From: Silvibacterium dinghuense
GTDB taxonomy: Bacteria; Acidobacteriota; Terriglobia; Terriglobales; Acidobacteriaceae
DNA length: 64,000 nt
Assembly (NCBI RefSeq): GCF_004123295.1
Contig: NZ_SDMK01000001.1
Coordinates: 1,364,001-1,428,000 of the forward strand
Reading direction: 5' to 3'
The first letter of the stretch is position 1; each line of letters starts with the position of its first letter. The notes beneath the pieces were generated by a model. That model was not told where the DNA came from. It ran no database searches and saw nothing but the letters and a program-made list of their open reading frames with translations. Below are positions 29,176 to 38,643 of the stretch, in pieces. The translations under genes and the position numbers were made by a program.

Positions 29176-32100
29176 ATGCACACCCTATCCCATACAAAAT
29201 CCGGATCCCAACCTGCCCGCAGACGGAGAGTGCGCAGGCCCGGTATCCTTACCGCCCTTCACCCCTTACGCGTGTCCACCAGGATGGCTGCCCTCGCAGT
29301 CTTTCTGCTCGCTGCCATGCTCTGCAGCCTTTGCCCTGCTGCGCACGCACAGAACGTCACCTCTTCCATCTCCGGCACGGTGACCGATGCCTCCGGAGCC
29401 GTTATCCCGAACGCCACGGTCTCCGTCCAGAACACGGCCTCCGGACAGAAGTTCAACGCCACCACCGACACCCGCGGCGGCTATACCGTCACCAACATCC
29501 AGCCCGGAACCTACACGGTGGCGGCATCGGCGAAGGGCTTTCAGGGCGTTACCCAGAACAACGTCATCGTGGACGCCAACATCGGCCGGCAGGTGAACTT
29601 CTCGATGAACGTCGGCAACGTCAGCACCAGCGTTACCGTCGAGGCCAATGCCAACGCACTCCAGACCGAGTCCTCCGTCGTCGGCCAGGTGGTCACTAGC
29701 GAACAGGTCAAGAGCATCCAGCTCAACGGCCGCAACCCCATCTATCTCTCGCAGCTCGAGCCGGGCGTCACGCGCAATGCGCCGCTCTCCTCGTTCAATT
29801 TCGCTCCGGACTTCAGCGGCCCGCAGATCAGCGGCGCCCGCAATGACGAGATCACCGTCACCCTGGACGGCGCGCCCATGATCCGCACCCGCGGCAACGG
29901 CACCACCACCGGCGTTGCCGACGTGGACAGCGTGGCGCAGATGCAGATTCTTGCCACCAACTACCCCGCGGAATACGGCGGCACCTCGGGCGGCGTGCTG
30001 GCACAGGTTCCCCGCACCGGCACCAAGGACTTCCACGGTTCGGCCTACGAATACCTGCGCAACTCGTTCTTCGACGCCAACACCTGGGTCAACAAGCAGT
30101 CTTCGAATCCGGATATCGCCGACCATCCCACGCCCTTCCGCTTCAACCAGTTCGGATGGAATATCAACGGTCCGGTCGCAATCCCGAAGGTGGCCGAGGG
30201 CCTGCGCAACAAGCTCTTCTTCCTCGTCGGGCAGGAATTCCTGCGCTACCGCCAGTCACCGACCCAGACCGGTGTCGTGCCCACCACGCTCATGCGCACG
30301 GGCAACTTCAGCGAGCTGCTTTCGACCAACATCTTCATGAGCCCTGTGCAGCTGGTGAATCCGAGCACCGGCGCGGATTATCCCAACAACGTCATCTCGT
30401 CGGGCCTCAGCGCCAACGGCCTTGCCCTGCTCAATGCCTATCCGACACCGAATGTGAACGGGGCCAGCTACAACTGGGAAGACTCCGCGCCCTATCCGCA
30501 GAACCAGCGCAAAGACACTGTCACGCTGAACTACCTCATCTCGCAGAGCCAGCAGCTTCGCTTCTCGTTCCTGCACTACACCTTCTACCAGGACTCTCCC
30601 TTCTCGGGGAATTTCAACCGCACCCCGCAGGTCTGGAACTGGCCTGACGAAGTCGGCGTCCTCCATTACACCTGGACCATCAATCCGACGACGGTCAACG
30701 ACTTCACCGCGTCCGCCTCGGCAGACCACGTAACCATCACCATCGACCAGTCCAGCGGCCTCTACAACCGCACCAACTACGGGATCGACTTTCCCTACCT
30801 GTTCCCGGCGGCGGAGAAGCTGATCCCCAACAAGATCCCCACCATCGAGCCGCAGGACTTCACCACGCTCGACGGCGGCCCGTATCCGTCGCACTCCGGC
30901 GGCCCGGTCATTGCCTTTGCCGACAACCTCACCAAGATCATCGGCAGCCATACTCTCAACTTCGGCGGCGTATACCAGTACTCGGGCGAGAATGACTTCG
31001 ACCAGATCGACGTCAGCAGCTCCACGCCCGGCGCCACCAACAACCAGAATGGGCAGTTCATCTTCACCGCACTGCACAACAGCCAGCCCTCCACCGGCGC
31101 CGGCGTAGCCAACGCGGCCCTTGGCCTCTTCGACAGCTACGGCGAAATCGGCCAGAAATCCTACACCCTCTTCCGCACCAACACGGCGGAGTTCTTTGCC
31201 CAGGACACCTGGCATGCGACTCCGAAGACGGTCATCGAATATGGCGCCCGCTACAGCATCTTCCAGAACTACTACGCGGTATGGGGCAACCAGTCGATGT
31301 TCAATTCCAACTACTATGTCGCCGGCGACGCTCCGACCGTCGATCCAACCACCGGCATCGAGACCGGCGGCAACATCTATGACGGCGTCGTGATCCCCGG
31401 CAGCGGATTCCCAAGCTCAGCCAAGGGCCACGTCCCCTCCTCCATCCTCAACGGCCAGTACAACGGCCTCTTCCACGGTCTCAGCAGGACTTACTCACCG
31501 ACCGTCTGGTCCTATATCCAGCCGCGTATCGGCTTCACCACCCAGCTCACGCCGCTGACGGTCTTCCGCGCCGGCGGCGGCCGCTTCGTTCAGCGCCTCG
31601 GCGTGAACGACGACGTCCAGCTGGGCGGCAACGAACCCTTCCAGGCCTCTGAATCCGTGACCAACGGCCAGGTCGACGACCCGGGCGGCGTGGGAGCCAA
31701 CCAGTACCCGCTGCAGCTCTCCTCGCAGGCCTATAACCTGCCTGCTCCGGAGGCATGGTCCTGGAGCGCCACGGTCGAACAGGAAATTCCCAGGTTCGCC
31801 ACCTTCACCCTCTCCTACGTCGGCCGCAAGGGCATCCACCTGCAACAGCTTGAGAACGTGAACGAGCTGACGCCGGGGACGATCCAGGCCAATCCCGATG
31901 TCACGGCGCCGGATGCGCTGCGCCCCTACCAGGGCTTCGCCTCCATCGTCGAAACCTCGGATCGCGGCAGCTCCTCTTACAACGCCCTGCAGGCCAACCT
32001 CAAGCGTCGTCTCACCAAGAATGTCCTCTTCGGCGTCGCCTATACGTGGGCCAAGCTCCTCGACTTCGGCTCCAGCCGCGGCTACGAGCTGCCCAACATC

Positions 32101-32694
32101 CGCGACCGCAATATGAACTACGGCCCGGCCGATTTCGACATCCGCAATGTCCTGGTCGTCGATTACGTCTGGAACATGCCGTACTTCGACCACTCCTCGA
32201 ACTGGCTCCTGCGCAACGGCCTCAGCGACTGGCAGCTCTCCGGAGTGACCCAGGCCCAGACCGGCGTGCCGCTCACCTCGATCACCAACGGCGACGATTA
32301 TGCCGGCGTTGGCCCCGGCGCCGGCTCGCAGCTCTGGGTGCTGAACCGCAAGCCGATCGTCAACAAGAGGTTCGGTACCGGCGACTGGTTCGACCCTTCG
32401 GTCTTCCAGGCCCCTGCCGACGGCACCTTCTCACCGCGCGGCACCCGCAATGCGATCTACGGCCCAGGTTTCCAGAGCTGGAACATCGCACTGCAGAAGC
32501 CGTTCCACATCATCCCCGGCCACGACAATCACGAACTGACCTTCCGTGCCGAGGCCTTCAACTTCACCAACCACCCCAACTGGGATACCCCGAACGAAAC
32601 TCCCGGCAGCGGCACCTTCGGCGAAGTCACCACCAAGGGCCAGACCTACTCTTCGGACCGCGAAATGCAGTTCAGCCTGCGCTACGCCTTCTAA
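29176..32694 (+). CDS. Oar-like TonB-dependent outer-membrane receptor
   Basis: 1172 residues. GGAGG lies 7 nt before the ATG. A long N-terminus (1-40, Arg-rich) leads into a signal peptide ending PAAHAQ near 58. A carboxypeptidase-regulatory-like beta-sandwich follows (about 62-145, SISGTVTDASGAVIPNATVS). A plug-like region (about 150-290, with VTLDGAPMIRT and YPAEYGGTSGG) precedes a large beta-barrel ending with aromatic FSLRYAF. Such proteins are numerous in Acidobacteria and are thought to import oligosaccharides or peptides. No substrate-specific neighbours are present. Confidence 0.92.
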   Translation: MHTLSHTKSGSQPARRRRVRRPGILTALHPLRVSTRMAALAVFLLAAMLCSLCPAAHAQNVTSSISGTVTDASGAVIPNATVSVQNTASGQKFNATTDTRGGYTVTNIQPGTYTVAASAKGFQGVTQNNVIVDANIGRQVNFSMNVGNVSTSVTVEANANALQTESSVVGQVVTSEQVKSIQLNGRNPIYLSQLEPGVTRNAPLSSFNFAPDFSGPQISGARNDEITVTLDGAPMIRTRGNGTTTGVADVDSVAQMQILATNYPAEYGGTSGGVLAQVPRTGTKDFHGSAYEYLRNSFFDANTWVNKQSSNPDIADHPTPFRFNQFGWNINGPVAIPKVAEGLRNKLFFLVGQEFLRYRQSPTQTGVVPTTLMRTGNFSELLSTNIFMSPVQLVNPSTGADYPNNVISSGLSANGLALLNAYPTPNVNGASYNWEDSAPYPQNQRKDTVTLNYLISQSQQLRFSFLHYTFYQDSPFSGNFNRTPQVWNWPDEVGVLHYTWTINPTTVNDFTASASADHVTITIDQSSGLYNRTNYGIDFPYLFPAAEKLIPNKIPTIEPQDFTTLDGGPYPSHSGGPVIAFADNLTKIIGSHTLNFGGVYQYSGENDFDQIDVSSSTPGATNNQNGQFIFTALHNSQPSTGAGVANAALGLFDSYGEIGQKSYTLFRTNTAEFFAQDTWHATPKTVIEYGARYSIFQNYYAVWGNQSMFNSNYYVAGDAPTVDPTTGIETGGNIYDGVVIPGSGFPSSAKGHVPSSILNGQYNGLFHGLSRTYSPTVWSYIQPRIGFTTQLTPLTVFRAGGGRFVQRLGVNDDVQLGGNEPFQASESVTNGQVDDPGGVGANQYPLQLSSQAYNLPAPEAWSWSATVEQEIPRFATFTLSYVGRKGIHLQQLENVNELTPGTIQANPDVTAPDALRPYQGFASIVETSDRGSSSYNALQANLKRRLTKNVLFGVAYTWAKLLDFGSSRGYELPNIRDRNMNYGPADFDIRNVLVVDYVWNMPYFDHSSNWLLRNGLSDWQLSGVTQAQTGVPLTSITNGDDYAGVGPGAGSQLWVLNRKPIVNKRFGTGDWFDPSVFQAPADGTFSPRGTRNAIYGPGFQSWNIALQKPFHIIPGHDNHELTFRAEAFNFTNHPNWDTPNETPGSGTFGEVTTKGQTYSSDREMQFSLRYAF

Positions 32695-32735
32695 GGAGGA
32701 ATCCGGGCAACCATGTCCTCTCCACGTAAGTACAA

Positions 32736-32762
32736 GTGGCCTTTTCCTACGGAAAAGGCCAC
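32736..32762 (+). terminator. Hairpin after the TonB receptor
   Basis: A 12-bp stem GTGGCCTTTTCC with loop TAC about 40 bp after the stop; no T-run follows. Possibly an RNA 3'-end stabiliser. Confidence 0.5.
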
Positions 32763-32825
32763 GGAGAGATCATGGCTTCGGAGGAGGCCTTATCCGAATT
32801 CCGCTCTCACCCCCCAACGCAACCG

Positions 32826-32859
32826 CGCCGGCAGCAGAAGATGCTGCCGGCGTTTTTTT
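32826..32859 (+). terminator. Rho-independent terminator of the TonB receptor
   Basis: An 11-bp stem CGCCGGCAGCA with loop GAAGA followed by seven T. The remaining bases to pgsA (33009) hold only its leader. Confidence 0.85.
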
Positions 32860-33009
32860 ATTACCCTGCAATACGCCGTTTTCTCTGCCGTTTGAGTGCG
32901 TCAACACCGGTCTTCGCACCACTGGTGCATAATGGCCTTAAGACCCCTGCGGTCAGCACATCCGGGGCGCTGACCGAGCTGCTGACATGACCGGGGACCG
33001 AGCTGAGCT

Positions 33010-33675
33010 GTGAATCTCCCCAACTCCATCACGATGAGCCGCATTGTCGCGGTTCCGCTGCTGATCTGGATGCTCTCTCCGCACTTCCACGGCGTGGCAG
33101 GCTGGTATGGGAGCGCGGAGATCATTACCTCGCTCGCCTTCATCCTCATCTCGATCTCGGACGGCGTCGATGGCTATCTCGCCCGCCGCCGCGGCCAGAT
33201 CACGACCATGGGGATGCTCCTCGATCCGCTGGCTGACAAGCTGCTGATCGCCTCCGCCTACATTGCACTGGTCCAGTACAACCCGCACGTCGTCAAGCCG
33301 TGGATCGCCGTCGTCGTCATCGGCAGGGAGTTCCTGGTCACGGGCCTGCGATCGATCGCCTCAAGCGAAGGCTTCACCATCTCCGCCAGCGACCTGGGCA
33401 AGCTCAAGACGGTCATCCAGATTGTGTCGGTGGTGGCCGCCGTGCTCGATCATGGCTGGCACGAATGGCACTTCGGCTGGTTTGTCATGCCGGTCGACCT
33501 GATCGCCGTCGTCGGCATCTACTTTATGACCGCCGTGTCGATCATCTCCGCGGTCGACTACTTTGTGGCTTTCTGGCGCAGGATCGAAAAGGCTTCGACC
33601 AGCAGCCGCTCCCGTGAAAATGAGTTCGTGCTCACCCGCGGCAAGAAAGACCTGCCCGCCAAGAACGTCTCGTAG
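33010..33675 (+). CDS. pgsA: CDP-diacylglycerol-glycerol-3-phosphate 3-phosphatidyltransferase
   Basis: 221 residues with a GTG start (MNLPNSITMSRI matches the family start better than the ATG eight codons later). The CDP-alcohol phosphatidyltransferase motif D51-x2-D54-G-x2-A-R-x8-G68-x3-D72-x3-D76 is complete. Several transmembrane helices are visible. It makes phosphatidylglycerol phosphate, the committed step to phosphatidylglycerol and cardiolipin. The hydrophilic tail (190-221, Ser/Arg/Lys-rich) is longer than usual. Confidence 0.92.
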   Translation: MNLPNSITMSRIVAVPLLIWMLSPHFHGVAGWYGSAEIITSLAFILISISDGVDGYLARRRGQITTMGMLLDPLADKLLIASAYIALVQYNPHVVKPWIAVVVIGREFLVTGLRSIASSEGFTISASDLGKLKTVIQIVSVVAAVLDHGWHEWHFGWFVMPVDLIAVVGIYFMTAVSIISAVDYFVAFWRRIEKASTSSRSRENEFVLTRGKKDLPAKNVS

Positions 33676-33897
33676 GGACTGGCCGTCCAGGCCTTTCGCC
33701 TTCGGCACCCGCTCCCGCTGGTCGCGACCCTCATCAGCTTCCCCACAGAGGAGCTCGCCCCCTCACACCCAGGCGGAACCTGGATGGGGCGCCCTGGTGC
33801 TTTCCTATCTTGAGAAAAACCCAGCGTCGCGACCAGAGGAAGCGCCGTGCGAAGCCCAAGGCCCGGGACGGCCAGTCTCGCCCTGCACGCAGCAGCC
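33676..33897. repeat. Repeat cluster C (inverted), B-like, C
   Basis: A long-variant C copy in inverted sense lies at 33676-33727 and abuts the pgsA stop. A degenerate B hairpin is at 33759-33796 and a direct long C copy at 33830-33897. The rest of the 395-bp gap up to 34070 holds no gene apart from the terminator below. Confidence 0.7.
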
Positions 33898-34017
33898 GCA
33901 CTTTCGTCAGAGAAATTGCAGGCTCACTGCGTCTTTTCCCCTGTGTACCTTCGTCTTTGTGAGTGAGGCGTTCGGGGGACTCTTGCTGAGACTCGACCCG
34001 AGTGTTCCTCCTGATGG

Positions 34018-34053
34018 AAAGCCCCGGTGGTTCGTGGGTCCACCGGGGCTTTT
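34018..34053 (-). terminator. Terminator of the GvpL/F gene
   Basis: A stem AGCCCCGGTGG closing on about 9 nt, followed by TTTT on the plus side. It lies 18 bp beyond the stop of the minus-strand gene; a role for plus-strand transcripts is equally possible. Confidence 0.55.
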
Positions 34054-34070
34054 CTCGTGCTCCAAAGACT

Positions 34071-34835
34071 TCAGGCACTGGCCGGATGTGCATGGGAATG
34101 CGCGTTGCTACGCGTCAGCCGATGCACGAAGTGGTACGGCGGCCATGGTCCCGAGAGCTGCATCTGGCAGTCCTTCATCGCCTGGCTCGCACTGGAATAC
34201 TTGTTCTGGTACCGCTCAATGCACTTGTGATCGATCAGGTGCGCGATATCCAGAAGCATCTTGCCCGATTCGGTCCGCTTGCAGGTGACCTCTTCGGCCA
34301 GCGGTGCGAACATCCGGTGCATCTGCACTGAGATGGCCCGCGCCTTGGTCTGACGCTCACGCTGCAGCGTCGCTGTCTCCCGCAGATTGCTCAGGTACTC
34401 GCGGCCGGTATTGGGCACCGCAGTCGCGGCATAGCGGTGAATCTGTTCCCGGCAACAATCGTCGAGAGTCACCTTCAGGTGCATCTCGGCCTTGCCGCGG
34501 AGCCGTTCAATATTCGTCACAAACTGGCGCTGATTTGAGCGGATCGAACGCCGCAGCGAATCATCGTCGGTAAACACCGTGCCAAAACGGAACGGCAATA
34601 CGGTCGAGACTTTAAAGCAGTCGGCGATCACGCGAGCGTGGTCGACTGCCGATTTCTGGTTGAAACTCTCCTGCGGAGAATATTCGCTGACGATGACTGC
34701 AAGATCACTGGCTGGATAAAGAAAAACCTGATTTCCCTGAATCCCCGCAACCGATTCCAAAGGAATGGGTTTACGGTGACGGAGAAGTTCAGGAAAGGCT
34801 TGTTTCTCGGTTATGCAGTAGGCGTACCATGCCAT
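34071..34835 (-). CDS. Solitary GvpL/GvpF-family gas-vesicle-type protein
   Basis: 254 residues matching the GvpL/F family: opening MAWYAYCITEKQ, central VLPFRFGTVFTDDDSLRRSI, LRGKAEMHLKVTLD, and the closing LSGPWPPYHFV. GvpL/F proteins are minor gas-vesicle components that nucleate or cap GvpA assembly. No gvpA, gvpN or other gvp gene is present in the window, so a buoyancy role is not supported. The tail is His/Ala-rich. It appears monocistronic. Confidence 0.88.
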   Translation of the reverse strand: MAWYAYCITEKQAFPELLRHRKPIPLESVAGIQGNQVFLYPASDLAVIVSEYSPQESFNQKSAVDHARVIADCFKVSTVLPFRFGTVFTDDDSLRRSIRSNQRQFVTNIERLRGKAEMHLKVTLDDCCREQIHRYAATAVPNTGREYLSNLRETATLQRERQTKARAISVQMHRMFAPLAEEVTCKRTESGKMLLDIAHLIDHKCIERYQNKYSSASQAMKDCQMQLSGPWPPYHFVHRLTRSNAHSHAHPASA

Positions 34836-35127
34836 AGAGAATCACTCCATTGCGGACCCGTGAGGGGTTGGCGTGCGGCGTTGCGGGGATGTCCTGCATG
34901 GGTATCTTTCGAATCGGGCTGGGATTCCGTCCGGAATTGCCCCAAGCTGGACGTATGCTAGTCCCGCCTGTCCACAACTGGCAATGAAAACCTTGCGATA
35001 CACGCAGAAGGTGAGCAAACCAAAGGCATTTTTCTTTTTAAAAGATCAAAATGCCTGTTGATTCCCTCAACGGAACGGAAGAAAACCGACATTCGTTTCC
35101 GTTCTCTTCAAAATCCCGAGGAAAGCG

Positions 35128-35790
35128 CTACCCCTGGGACGCTGGGTCGTGCAGCTTTGCCAGAAGCAGCCCCACCATCAGAATCAGGATCACCAGCAGC
35201 ACCGCCAGGGCGGCGCCGACGGTGCGCACCAGGCTCCCCAGCGACTTTACATCCTCTACCAGCTCCGAATGCTCGAGATTGGTCTTCTCTGCCGCTTCCC
35301 GCAGCCGGGAAACCTGATCTTCCAGCCGCTGAATCTCGACCGCCTGGCTCTGCAATGTGAGCCGCAGATCCCGCTGCCCGGACTGCAATCCTGTCACACC
35401 CTCGCGCAGCTCCCGTGTTGCCGCCAGATTCTGCTGCTGGTTCTGCTGGCCATGTCCCATGCCGAGCAGCTCGAGCAGGGGCAGGAACCGGGCATCGAGC
35501 AGCGGCGCCAGCCGGGTCAGGAATGGAACGATCGCCTTCAACTGGGTAAGGGCCCGGGCCAGCGCATGCGGGTCCTGAGACGCCTCTGCCTCACGGGACT
35601 CCTCGATGGCCAGATGCGGATCGAGCCGGCCTTCCAGCAGGTCGTCACCGGCGCCCCGCTTCCCGGACGAGGGATCGTCCGACGCCAGCTCGATCAGCCG
35701 GTCCACAGCCGTTTCCCGGGCCGTTTCCTTCGGGTTGCGCGATGCCGTGCCGCGGCTGCGACCCAGCTTGGACATCAGTTCGTCAATCAT
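35128..35790 (-). CDS. Coiled-coil protein with C-terminal membrane anchor
   Basis: 220 residues. The N-terminal half is charged (MIDELMSKLGRSRGTASRNP). About 120-185 forms a heptad-like coiled coil (LQSQAVEIQRLEDQVSRLREAAEK). Residues about 192-212 are a strong transmembrane helix (AALAVLLVILILMVGLLLAK) with a short outside tail. The family is unknown. It lies 43 bp upstream of aroDE on the opposite side of the shared direction, so it could end the same transcript. Confidence 0.6.
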   Translation of the reverse strand: MIDELMSKLGRSRGTASRNPKETARETAVDRLIELASDDPSSGKRGAGDDLLEGRLDPHLAIEESREAEASQDPHALARALTQLKAIVPFLTRLAPLLDARFLPLLELLGMGHGQQNQQQNLAATRELREGVTGLQSGQRDLRLTLQSQAVEIQRLEDQVSRLREAAEKTNLEHSELVEDVKSLGSLVRTVGAALAVLLVILILMVGLLLAKLHDPASQG

Positions 35791-35833
35791 CAGGGGGAGC
35801 GGCTCCTGTCACCACTATAGGCTGCTACAGCTC

Positions 35834-37528
35834 CTACTTCTTTGCCGGAGCCTCTGCCGCCTTGGATGCTTCCGCCTGCTGGCGCAGCGCATGCACCACC
35901 ACCCGCAGCATCTCTTCCTCGGGAGCCGGCTTGCCGGTCCAGATTTCGAACTGCCGCGCGCCCTGGTGCACAAACATCTCCACGCCTGTGATCACGGGCA
36001 GCCCTTTTTCGCGCGCCATCCGGATCAGCGGCGTGTCGATGGGGTTGTAGACCAGGTCGAAGACCAGCCTGGTGTTCAGCTCATCGGCATTGAGCACGCT
36101 TGCCGGTTTCACCCCGTGCATGCCCGAGGGCGTGGCGTTGATGATGACATCGAAGGCGGTTTTAGCCAGCAGCTCGCGCTTGAAGGTCTTCGCCTTGGCC
36201 TGGCGCGCCAGCTTCTGCGCCGCCTCCGGCGTGCGGTTCAGGATATAAACGTCGGCGCCCTTGTCCTTGAGGCCGAAGACCGCTGCCCGCGCCGCGCCAC
36301 CCGCGCCCAGCACCAGCACCTTTGCGCCCTTCAGCTGCAGACGGCGTTCGAGCGGCCGGACAATTGCCGCCACATCTGTATTGAAGCCATAGAGCTTGCC
36401 GTCCTGGGAGCGCACGACCGTATTACAGGCGCCGATCTTCTCGGAGAGGGGGTCGGTCCGCTCCAGGTGCGGCAGGATCTCTTCCTTGAGCGGCATGGTT
36501 ACCGCGAGGCCGCTGATCGGCACCTCGCGCACCAGCGTCAGCAGGTCGGTCAGCTTGGTCGTCTGCAGCGGCAGGAAGACCGCATTCACGGTTTCACGCC
36601 GGAAGGCGGTGTTCTGCATCAGCGGCGAGAGCGAGTGCTTGATGGGGTTGCCGACCACGCCGTAGACCTTGGTCGCCGCATCGATCTGGTCGACACGGAA
36701 GACATCCTCCAGCGTCCGCGCGGCGATCTGCCCCGGTCCGGTCTCCTCGCCCACCGTCGCCGCGGCAAAGGTGAAGACAGAGCCGGCGCGCAGTCCCAAT
36801 ACCCGGCTGATGAGCCCCTGATCGCCCATGCAGATGCCCACGACGCTGGCCAGATCCCGTACCCGCTCGAGAAAGCGCATCATGGCCACGTTGTCGGCCA
36901 GGTGCTTCGCCGTCGAAACCACCTTGATGAACTCCGGCTCGAAGGGCCGGATGCGCTCGAAGACCTTGTCCAGATCCTTCGTGGTGTGGAAGTCGTGGTA
37001 GCTGATCAGCAGCGCCGCGCCCCGGCTGCGCAGCTTATCGATCTGCGCGTGCTTGATGGCTTCGGCCGTCTCGATCTCGAGATCCACGAGATGACAGCCT
37101 GCCTCGGCGGCCTTTTCCAGCACCTCCAGCTCGGATGCCATGCTGCCCTTGAACTTGCCGCCGCCCTCGACGCGCCGGCAGGTGGCTACCGCGGTCACAT
37201 CGCCGCGCTCACAGAGAAACGTCTGGAGCTTTGGGAGCGCGAGCAGCGGCTTCGGCAGGTAATCCAGCCGGAACTCCAGGAAATGGTTCTCCCGCGCGGC
37301 TTCTTCCGCCTTCGCAAGCATCTCTTCCGGCGTGGAACCGATGATGGCCACGCAGATGCGGCCAATGCGCGACCGTAAGATCGCCGGCGACATCGGAATA
37401 CGTTCGGGGGCGGGCGCCGGGGCGGGTACAGACTTCGCGGCGGGCACAGCTTTCGCCGGGGCCGCAGCCTTCGCGGCGGGCACGGCCTTCTTCGGCGCTT
37501 TCGGCGTAGCTTTCTTGGGTGCTTTCAT
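35834..37528 (-). CDS. aroDE: Bifunctional 3-dehydroquinate dehydratase / shikimate dehydrogenase
   Basis: 564 residues. A Lys/Ala/Pro-rich extension (1-45) precedes a type I dehydroquinase domain (about 55-275) with FLEFRLDYL, the catalytic His in SYHDF and the Schiff-base Lys in FIKVVSTA. The C-terminal shikimate dehydrogenase domain (about 288-550) has GNPIKHSLSPLMQN, catalytic Lys in VTMPLKEE, Asp in GFNTD and the NADP loop VLGAGGAARA. Together they turn dehydroquinate into shikimate. The fusion order is that of plants and chlamydiae. An alternative ATG at 37393 would remove the basic extension. Confidence 0.92.
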   Translation of the reverse strand: MKAPKKATPKAPKKAVPAAKAAAPAKAVPAAKSVPAPAPAPERIPMSPAILRSRIGRICVAIIGSTPEEMLAKAEEAARENHFLEFRLDYLPKPLLALPKLQTFLCERGDVTAVATCRRVEGGGKFKGSMASELEVLEKAAEAGCHLVDLEIETAEAIKHAQIDKLRSRGAALLISYHDFHTTKDLDKVFERIRPFEPEFIKVVSTAKHLADNVAMMRFLERVRDLASVVGICMGDQGLISRVLGLRAGSVFTFAAATVGEETGPGQIAARTLEDVFRVDQIDAATKVYGVVGNPIKHSLSPLMQNTAFRRETVNAVFLPLQTTKLTDLLTLVREVPISGLAVTMPLKEEILPHLERTDPLSEKIGACNTVVRSQDGKLYGFNTDVAAIVRPLERRLQLKGAKVLVLGAGGAARAAVFGLKDKGADVYILNRTPEAAQKLARQAKAKTFKRELLAKTAFDVIINATPSGMHGVKPASVLNADELNTRLVFDLVYNPIDTPLIRMAREKGLPVITGVEMFVHQGARQFEIWTGKPAPEEEMLRVVVHALRQQAEASKAAEAPAKK

Positions 37529-37597
37529 GGTCGCAATTGCGGCATCTTAACGGCTGCGCTCCACGGATGCAACCACCTGCATGCAAATACTTTCTCC

Positions 37598-37657
37598 CTG
37601 CTGCGCGGGACTGGCCGTCCGGGCCTTTCGCTTCGCGTGGCGCTCCCGCTGGTCGCG
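37598..37657. repeat. Family C repeat, long variant, inverted
   Basis: CTGCGCGGGACTGGCCGTCC to CTCCCGCTGGTCGCGG. Lies in the gap upstream of aroDE. Confidence 0.7.
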
Positions 37658-37744
37658 GACGGTGACCCTCTCAAACCGGGATGACAACTTTCCTGGCTGC
37701 CATGCATTGGCTTGTTGCTCTATGGGGATACGACCAAGGCGATC

Positions 37745-38482
37745 TCACGGCTCCATCAGGTAAACTTCCATCACTCGAATTCTGGACCCATTCAGCCGCG
37801 TCTTCAGCCTTTGAATGGCTTCATCCTCGGCTTGCTTGGCGAGAGCATTCCGCTGGATAGCATCCGTTTGGGAATTCGGAACTTCCTTCCCTTCAGCCGT
37901 CGCATTTGAATCAACGGCCTTCTCCTGCTCCCGGATAGGCTTCGCCTGGCTGGCGCGAATATCTTTGGATAGGGACGGATTATTACCAGAGTGATTCCGG
38001 ATAACAACAAAGACTGTGTAGTCGATCTGTGCTGGAGTTACCCACTCGCTACGCGGAATGCCTGGAATCATGGCTAGAGCTTCGCGCAGCGTGGGACGGA
38101 CTTGATACCTGGGATTCAGATCCGGTTCAGGGATGACCTGAGGAAGCGCATCGATCACCTTCACACTTGCTTCGGAGGAATCGTTGAAATAGAGAGGCAC
38201 ACCGGCCGAGGAATAGATGTCGAGGGTCGGGAAATATAACCTGTAGTTCAGGCTGATCCTCTTGTCATTCTGAAATGCCCCTCTCGTAACAACCGGAGTT
38301 GCCAGGTCAGGATGTTTCTTCTCCCATGGGAACAGGAGACGTGCAAATTCATGCAGTGAAATATTTGCACTTATAAATTTCGGGTTTTCTGCAGCCTGGA
38401 ATGTGGACTGAGCAAAAATCTGCTTCGCAGGGAGCAGCAGAAGAGCGAAGAACAGGATTTTTCGCCGACGAAGAAGCCGCAT
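37745..38482 (-). CDS. Secreted protein of unknown function
   Basis: 245 residues from ATG 38482, preferred over the frame's first ATG because AAGAGG lies 7 nt upstream and a signal peptide follows at once (MRLLRRRKILFFALLLLPAKQIFAQ). The mature part has no motif I recognise; about 185-235 is charged and helical. It is noticeably richer in A and T than its neighbours, which suggests recent acquisition. A long repeat cluster lies on its 5' side. Confidence 0.6.
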   Translation of the reverse strand: MRLLRRRKILFFALLLLPAKQIFAQSTFQAAENPKFISANISLHEFARLLFPWEKKHPDLATPVVTRGAFQNDKRISLNYRLYFPTLDIYSSAGVPLYFNDSSEASVKVIDALPQVIPEPDLNPRYQVRPTLREALAMIPGIPRSEWVTPAQIDYTVFVVIRNHSGNNPSLSKDIRASQAKPIREQEKAVDSNATAEGKEVPNSQTDAIQRNALAKQAEDEAIQRLKTRLNGSRIRVMEVYLMEP

Positions 38483-38643
38483 TCTGTTTTCCTCTTGCAA
38501 GCTCATCCAGAGCCCTTGTCACTGTACACGAGGCATTCTCCCCTCCGGCAGGCACAGTACGGTCAGCTGCCCGCGGAGCCGGTAGGGGGAATCGCCTCCG
38601 CGCCCTTTGGCCGCGAAGCTGGGCTCGGACCAGAGCGCCATAC

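Noticed and set aside
28767-29181. Two minus-strand frames between gdhA and the TonB receptor
   Set aside because: No ribosome-binding sites, odd composition, and they run through the receptor promoter and start.
34071-34835. A gas-vesicle locus
   Set aside because: Only one gvp-like gene exists here; the neighbours are unrelated.
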